Assembly (NCBI GenBank): GCA_003488325.1
Contig: DNLZ01000117.1
Coordinates: forward strand, 18,983 to 29,191
Reading direction: 5' to 3'
Source of the DNA: Planctomycetaceae bacterium
GTDB lineage: Bacteria; Planctomycetota; Planctomycetia; Pirellulales; UBA1268
DNA length: 10,209 nucleotides
Notes under the pieces: model-generated
What the model was told of the DNA's origin: nothing
The model's input: the letters and a program-made list of their open reading frames with translations, nothing else
Database searches by the model: none
In this document: one piece after another, positions 7,627-10,209 of the stretch
Layout of the letters: each line of letters starts with the position of its first letter
Position numbering within the stretch: the first letter of the stretch is position 1
Position numbers and translations under genes: made by a program

Positions 7627-8246
7627 CGCCCGGCCTCCGTCGCATCGCTCGCGGCCGGCGCGACGGGTGCCGCACCGTCGGCAGGGACGGATCCCGCCGG
7701 CTCGACCTCACGGGTGACCGACGCGGCCTGCGACCCGCCCCCCTCGGTGCCACCGCGGGGCGAGGTCGTCGTCCGGTAGGCGTCGAGTGCCTTGAGCATG
7801 CGGTCGAGCTGCGCCATCGCCTTCGGGCAGTCCACGTCGGTGACGTCACGGAACCGCACCAGCCGCACGCACGTCTCGCGGAACTGCTGCTGCACGACGG
7901 GGGTCCACCGCCGCACCGCCTCCGCCTTCGCCTCGGCACGCGCCAGACGCTGCTTCGCCCGCTCGAGCGCCTTCTTTTCCTCGACGCAGGCCGGAGTGTT
8001 GTCCCCCGTCTTCTTGAACGTGCGGCAGTGCTCGAGGTCCTTCATCGCCTGATTCACCATGTCGGCGGCCCGGCGGATCTCGGCCTTCCAGTAGGCGGCC
8101 TGATCGACGCAGATCCAGTCGATGGCCCGCTGCCCCTGCAGCTCGACCTCCGCGAGCGCCTGATTGGCCTCGTGGGCGAACCCGGCAATGGCCGCCTTCA
8201 CGAAGGCCAGCGTGTCGATCGACTTGACATCCGCCTGGTCGGACAT
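7623..8246 (-). CDS. Unknown helical protein encoded between two WXG-like genes, 207 aa
   Basis: I do not recognise this family. From the ATG at 8246 it has 207 residues and no signal peptide or membrane segment. Residues about 10-155 are predicted mostly helical, with a charged, coiled-coil-prone middle (88-112, rich in Lys, Glu, Arg and Ala). Five cysteines occur (46, 74, 87, 126 and 140), which is notable for a presumed cytosolic or secreted helical protein. Aromatic W44, W53 and W114 may pack a helical bundle. The last 45 residues are Gly/Ala/Pro/Ser-rich and probably disordered. The frame stays open upstream to 8339, but that would overlap the preceding gene. The ATG at 8246 has GGGGAA five bases upstream and leaves a 19-base gap. 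Its place between two Esx-like genes suggests a co-exported substrate, adaptor or chaperone. This is inference from context alone. Confidence 0.75.
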   Translation of the reverse strand: MSDQADVKSIDTLAFVKAAIAGFAHEANQALAEVELQGQRAIDWICVDQAAYWKAEIRRAADMVNQAMKDLEHCRTFKKTGDNTPACVEEKKALERAKQRLARAEAKAEAVRRWTPVVQQQFRETCVRLVRFRDVTDVDCPKAMAQLDRMLKALDAYRTTTSPRGGTEGGGSQAASVTREVEPAGSVPADGAAPVAPAASDATEAGR

Positions 8247-8265
8247 GCGCGTTCCCCGGCGGTCC

Positions 8266-8538
8266 TCACCGCTGTTGCTGGTACTCCTCCACCCGTTCCG
8301 CCTTGCGAATGAGGTAGGGAACGTAGTCGCTCGTCGCATCGACGAACCGGCCGAAGGTCGTGAGCTGCTGCTCGAACTCCTCGGCGAACTTCTGATGTTC
8401 CTGGTCGCGCCAGGTGGAGCCGAGCGCGGCCAGCTGCCGCTGCACCATCTGCATCTGGGCCATCACCTCGCCGCTGAAGTGCCGCAGCCGTGCCGCGAAA
8501 CGACGCAACTCCTGTGGATCGACGATCGCCTGTCCCAT
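8266..8538 (-). CDS. WXG100-like (Esx-type) protein, 90 aa, first gene of the operon
   Basis: This 90-residue protein has the normal WXG100 length and lacks a signal peptide. Helix 1 (about 8-38; LRRFAARLRHFSGEVMAQMQ) and helix 2 (about 46-85) flank a turn at G40-S-T-W43-R-D45, with F51 eight residues after the tryptophan. WXG100 proteins are the small substrates and structural partners of type VII secretion, and dimerise as antiparallel hairpins. The family W-x-G is here W-x-D, the same variant as in the 78-aa protein downstream. The C-terminus (YLIRKAERVEEYQQQR) is helical and charged, with no clear Y-x-x-x-D/E signal. The ATG at 8538 has only a weak G-rich stretch upstream and no strong ribosome binding site. 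As the promoter-proximal gene it probably sets expression of the whole operon. Confidence 0.82.
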   Translation of the reverse strand: MGQAIVDPQELRRFAARLRHFSGEVMAQMQMVQRQLAALGSTWRDQEHQKFAEEFEQQLTTFGRFVDATSDYVPYLIRKAERVEEYQQQR

Positions 8539-8571
8539 GGCATCGGCCCCCGCGGCGCCCTCGATTCGGTC

Positions 8572-8588
8572 GGCGGTCCGCGACCGCC
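8572..8588. repeat. Perfect inverted repeat, 7-bp arms with 3-base centre
   Basis: GGCGGTC and GACCGCC are separated by CGC. It lies in the presumed leader of the WXG operon, about 34 bases before the first gene's start. Its CGGTC/GACCG core is also in the larger repeat at 8617-8640. It could be a second operator half or an RNA hairpin in the leader. Confidence 0.5.
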
Positions 8589-8600
8589 ATCCCTATCCTC

Positions 8601-8630
8601 ATCCTACCGCGGGCCACGGTCGGCCACCAA
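8601..8630 (-). promoter_or_regulatory. Possible promoter of the WXG/ATPase operon
   Basis: On the minus strand, TTGGTG (8630-8625) and TAGGAT (8606-8601) are separated by 18 bases. They match the sigma-70 consensus at three and four of six positions. They lie about 63 bases before the first gene's start. The -35-like element falls inside the 9-bp inverted repeat at 8617-8640, so a regulator bound there could block it. The match is weak, and planctomycete promoters are poorly defined. Confidence 0.28.
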
Positions 8631-8640
8631 AGGCCGACCG
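8617..8640. repeat. Perfect inverted repeat, 9-bp arms with 6-base centre (candidate operator)
   Basis: CGGTCGGCC and GGCCGACCG flank ACCAAA. It is the strongest symmetric element in the window. Between divergent genes a transcription terminator is not expected, so an operator for a dimeric regulator is the more natural reading. It overlaps the proposed -35 of the WXG operon. The right arm's GGCCGACC recurs as a direct copy at 8731-8738. Confidence 0.55.
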
Positions 8641-8686
8641 GGAACGCCGGACCGGCGGAACCGTCCGCGGCTCGCCGGCGAGCCCT

Positions 8687-8694
8687 GTTAGACT
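8687..8694 (+). promoter_or_regulatory. Possible extended -10 element of hemQ
   Basis: TG, one base, then TAGACT (8689-8694) resembles an extended -10 promoter element (TGnTATAAT-like, four of six in the hexamer). No clear -35 is seen at the usual distance. Transcription starting here would give a leader of about 95 bases, which would include the hairpin at 8756-8776. Confidence 0.3.
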
Positions 8695-8755
8695 CCGCCT
8701 GGTTCGAAACAGCGACCGGATCGACGCGTTGGCCGACCAGACCCGCCCCGCACGA

Positions 8756-8776
8756 GCGTGCCGCCACCGGGCACGC
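8756..8776 (+). repeat. Perfect inverted repeat just before the hemQ ribosome binding site
   Basis: GCGTGCC and GGCACGC are separated by seven bases (GCCACCG). The 3' arm ends three bases before the AAGGAG at 8780-8785. As RNA this would be a GC-rich stem-loop at the edge of the ribosome binding site, and it could tune translation. As DNA it could be an operator. Confidence 0.45.
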
Positions 8777-8779
8777 GTC

Positions 8780-8785
8780 AAGGAG
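8780..8785 (+). promoter_or_regulatory. Ribosome binding site that sets the hemQ start
   Basis: AAGGAG is followed after nine bases by the ATG at 8795. The earlier in-frame ATG at 8786 directly abuts this site and could not use it. This decides the start and rules out the longer open frame that reaches back to 8414. Confidence 0.75.
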
Positions 8786-8794
8786 ATGCACGCC

Positions 8795-9703
8795 ATGAGC
8801 CAACCTGCCGCCCCATCCCATGGCCCTCAGGCCGCCGGCCGGCCGGCGGGGCCTCCGGCACCGCACGGACGGCCCTCCGAGACCGTTTCGGCCGCGGTCG
8901 AGCCGCTCACCGGCTGGCACGTCACCCACAGCTTTTACACGTTCGACCACCATCGTCTCGCGCAGCTGACTCCCGCCGAGGTGGCTGCCGGACGCCAGGC
9001 CTGGCACGCGGCGCTCGATCCGCAGGGTCAGGACGCGCCGACCCGGCTCCAGACGTGGCTCGTGCCCGGCCACAAGGCCGACTTCGGCGTCGTCGCGATG
9101 GATCCATCACCACTCCGGGTGGATGCGGTGCACCAGCGACTGCTCGCGGGCCCGCTCGGCGGCGTGCTCGTGCCGACCTACTCGTTCGTGAGCCTGACGG
9201 AAGTGAGCGAGTACGTGCCGACCGTCGACCAGTATGGCGACCGTCTCGTGGAGGAGGGGGAGGTGCGCGACAGCCCCACGTGGAAGGCCAAGGTGCAGGG
9301 GTATGCCGCGCGCGAGGATGCGATGCGCCGCGCGCGACTCGAGCCGGACCTCCCCCCGTGGCCGAATGCCTGCTTCTACCCCATGAACAAGAAGCGAAAG
9401 GTGGGCGAGAACTGGTTCTCGCTGCCCTTCGCCGAGCGGAGCCGGCTGATGGCGGAGCACGGCCGCACGGGCATGACATTCGGCGGCCGCGTGACGCAGC
9501 TGATCACCGTGTCGGTCGGGCTCGACGACTGGGAGTGGGGCGTGACGCTCTGGGCGAAGCGACCCGAGTTTCTCAAGGAAATCGTCTACACCATGCGGTT
9601 TGACGAGGCGAGCGCTCGGTACGCGGAGTTCGGCCCCTTCTACACGGGCTACGTCTCCACGCCCGAGGCCGTCCTCGCCCATTGTCGTGTTCCCGGCGCC
9701 TGA
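8795..9703 (+). CDS. hemQ: HemQ/ChdC-like coproheme decarboxylase (chlorite dismutase family)
   Basis: The protein has 302 residues. An Ala/Pro/Gly-rich N-terminal extension (about 1-38) precedes a chlorite-dismutase-family fold beginning WHVTHSFYTFD (41-51). The second half matches HemQ closely: FYPMNKKR (194-201), NWFSLPF (206-212), LMAEHGRTG (218-226), TQLITVSVGLDDWEWGVTL (234-252) and MRFDEASARYAEFGPFYTG (267-285). Tyr195 corresponds to the catalytic tyrosine of HemQ, His222 to the proximal heme ligand, and Gln235 to the distal-side glutamine. HemQ converts coproheme to heme b with peroxide as the last step of the coproporphyrin-dependent pathway, in the cytoplasm. True chlorite dismutases have an arginine at the distal position instead. 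No other heme gene is visible nearby. The start is fixed by AAGGAG nine bases upstream. It diverges from the secretion operon and converges on the YdjY gene. Confidence 0.9.
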   Translation: MSQPAAPSHGPQAAGRPAGPPAPHGRPSETVSAAVEPLTGWHVTHSFYTFDHHRLAQLTPAEVAAGRQAWHAALDPQGQDAPTRLQTWLVPGHKADFGVVAMDPSPLRVDAVHQRLLAGPLGGVLVPTYSFVSLTEVSEYVPTVDQYGDRLVEEGEVRDSPTWKAKVQGYAAREDAMRRARLEPDLPPWPNACFYPMNKKRKVGENWFSLPFAERSRLMAEHGRTGMTFGGRVTQLITVSVGLDDWEWGVTLWAKRPEFLKEIVYTMRFDEASARYAEFGPFYTGYVSTPEAVLAHCRVPGA

Positions 9704-9724
9704 GTCATCGCCGCCACGACCGGC

Positions 9725-9747
9725 AGCCTCCCCGCACGCGGGCGGCT
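9725..9747. terminator. Possible bidirectional stem-loop between hemQ and the YdjY gene
   Basis: AGCC pairs with GGCT, followed by one T-C mismatch and CCC/GGG, around a GC-rich loop. It sits in the 74-base gap between two converging genes, where a shared terminator is expected. There is no T tract on either side, so it is not a standard intrinsic terminator. Confidence 0.3.
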
Positions 9748-9777
9748 CGGGCGTCGCGCGACGGCGTGGCAGGAGCG

Positions 9778-10209
9778 CTACGGTGCGGCCGGCGGTGCCG
9801 GCGCGAGGATGATCTCCACCGGCGTGCCCCGCGGAGGCACGCGTCCCTCGAAGACCTCGAAGAGCAGGGCGTCGTTCGACTGGGAACTCTCGATCGGGAT
9901 GTCGAGCGTGGCGGTCGGGAAGTTCGACACGCAGATGAGGTCGCCACCATCGGCCTGGTAATACTCCTTGCCATCGAGCGGGTCGGTCCAGAACACGCTG
10001 CCCGCAAAGATGAAGTCGACATCGAGCGGCTTCCCGGTCTCGGCGTTGCGGATCCAATCACCGGCCCGCGCCTCGCGCTCGGCTCCGTCCGCGTCCTTCC
10101 ACCGCAGGCGCACGTCCACGGCCGGTCCCTCGGCAGGCGCGTACTCGGGGTCGAACTGCACGGGATGACCGGGCTCGAGCCCGATGGCGAGGAGCGCGAC
10201 GTGCACGAG
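9778..10209 (-). CDS. YdjY-domain protein, N-terminus beyond the right edge
   Basis: The frame is open to the right edge and ends with TAG at 9778, so the gene is cut at its 5' end. The first GTG in view (10206) is probably internal. The visible part of about 143 residues includes HVALLAIGLEPGHPVQFDPEY, WKDADG, DWIRNAETGKPL, FAGSVFWTDPLDGKEYYQAD, GDLICVSNFPTATLDIPIESS and VPPRGTPVEIILAP. I recognise this as the conserved C-terminal portion of YdjY-domain proteins, common in Planctomycetota and often carrying an N-terminal export signal. That signal would be outside the window. The biochemical role is unknown. It converges on hemQ and shows no functional link to it. Confidence 0.75.
   Translation of the reverse strand, partial: LVHVALLAIGLEPGHPVQFDPEYAPAEGPAVDVRLRWKDADGAEREARAGDWIRNAETGKPLDVDFIFAGSVFWTDPLDGKEYYQADGGDLICVSNFPTATLDIPIESSQSNDALLFEVFEGRVPPRGTPVEIILAPAPPAAP

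Larger units (their letters stand above)
8539..8794. promoter_or_regulatory. Divergent control region between the WXG operon and hemQ
   Basis: This 256-base spacer carries no convincing gene. It separates two genes read in opposite directions, so it must hold the promoters of both, unless transcription comes through from elsewhere. It contains three perfect inverted repeats (8572-8588, 8617-8640 and 8756-8776). The word GGCCGACC occurs at 8632-8639 and 8731-8738, and inverted at 8618-8625. The density of symmetry suggests regulator binding sites or structured leaders, although high GC raises the chance background for the shorter repeats. Confidence 0.6.

Noticed and set aside
8247..8339. N-terminal extension of the 207-aa protein by 31 codons.
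   Set aside because: It overlaps the end of the WXG gene, and its residues are low-complexity. The ATG at 8246 fits the gap and has a ribosome binding site.
8414..8794. N-terminal extension of the hemQ reading frame.
   Set aside because: It would overlap the first WXG gene and the divergent control region, and the AAGGAG at 8780-8785 points to the ATG at 8795.
9107..10057. A minus-strand open frame opposite hemQ that continues into the YdjY gene region.
   Set aside because: It runs opposite the conserved HemQ motifs and out of frame with the YdjY domain, with no motif of its own.

Overview
The window is uniformly very GC-rich, with coding-dense genes that use mostly C- or G-ending codons. 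A YdjY-domain protein, an anchored HtrA protease, a HemQ-type heme enzyme and a type VII-like ATPase/WXG operon together suggest a planctomycete (Planctomycetota, probably Pirellulales-like). That placement is inferred from protein resemblance only. I see no tRNA, rRNA, CRISPR array, insertion sequence or prophage gene.

Layout from left to right: (1) On the minus strand, a Gfo/Idh/MocA-like oxidoreductase runs off the left edge. (2) Diverging from it on the plus strand, a CinA-family gene is followed by a membrane-anchored HtrA/DegP-like serine protease with one PDZ domain. The two share a 4-base ATGA overlap. (3) Converging on these, and read on the minus strand from about 8538 down to 3085, is a four-gene operon: a WXG100-like protein (90 aa), a cysteine-containing helical protein of unknown function (207 aa), a second WXG100-like protein (78 aa), and a 1403-aa FtsK/SpoIIIE-type ATPase laid out like EssC/EccC. 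(4) Diverging from that operon is a chlorite-dismutase-family HemQ/ChdC gene. (5) Converging on hemQ, the C-terminal part of a YdjY-domain protein runs off the right edge.

The main interest is the four-gene operon. It looks like a minimal type VII (ESX/Ess-like) secretion module in a probable diderm. Both small proteins carry W-x-D-x5-F where WXG proteins have W-x-G. The ATPase has one intact P-loop domain flanked by two degenerate ones, and coiled coils around two transmembrane segments replace the usual N-terminus. Because the operon is bounded by a convergent gene on one side and a divergent gene on the other, the usual membrane partners (EsaA/EssA/EssB or EccB/D/E, MycP) are absent from this locus.

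The 256-base divergent spacer between the operon and hemQ holds three perfect inverted repeats and repeated GGCCGACC words. One repeat overlaps a possible promoter of the secretion operon, and another sits just before the hemQ ribosome binding site. The C-terminal half of the CinA protein has lost the motifs of the NMN deamidase domain.
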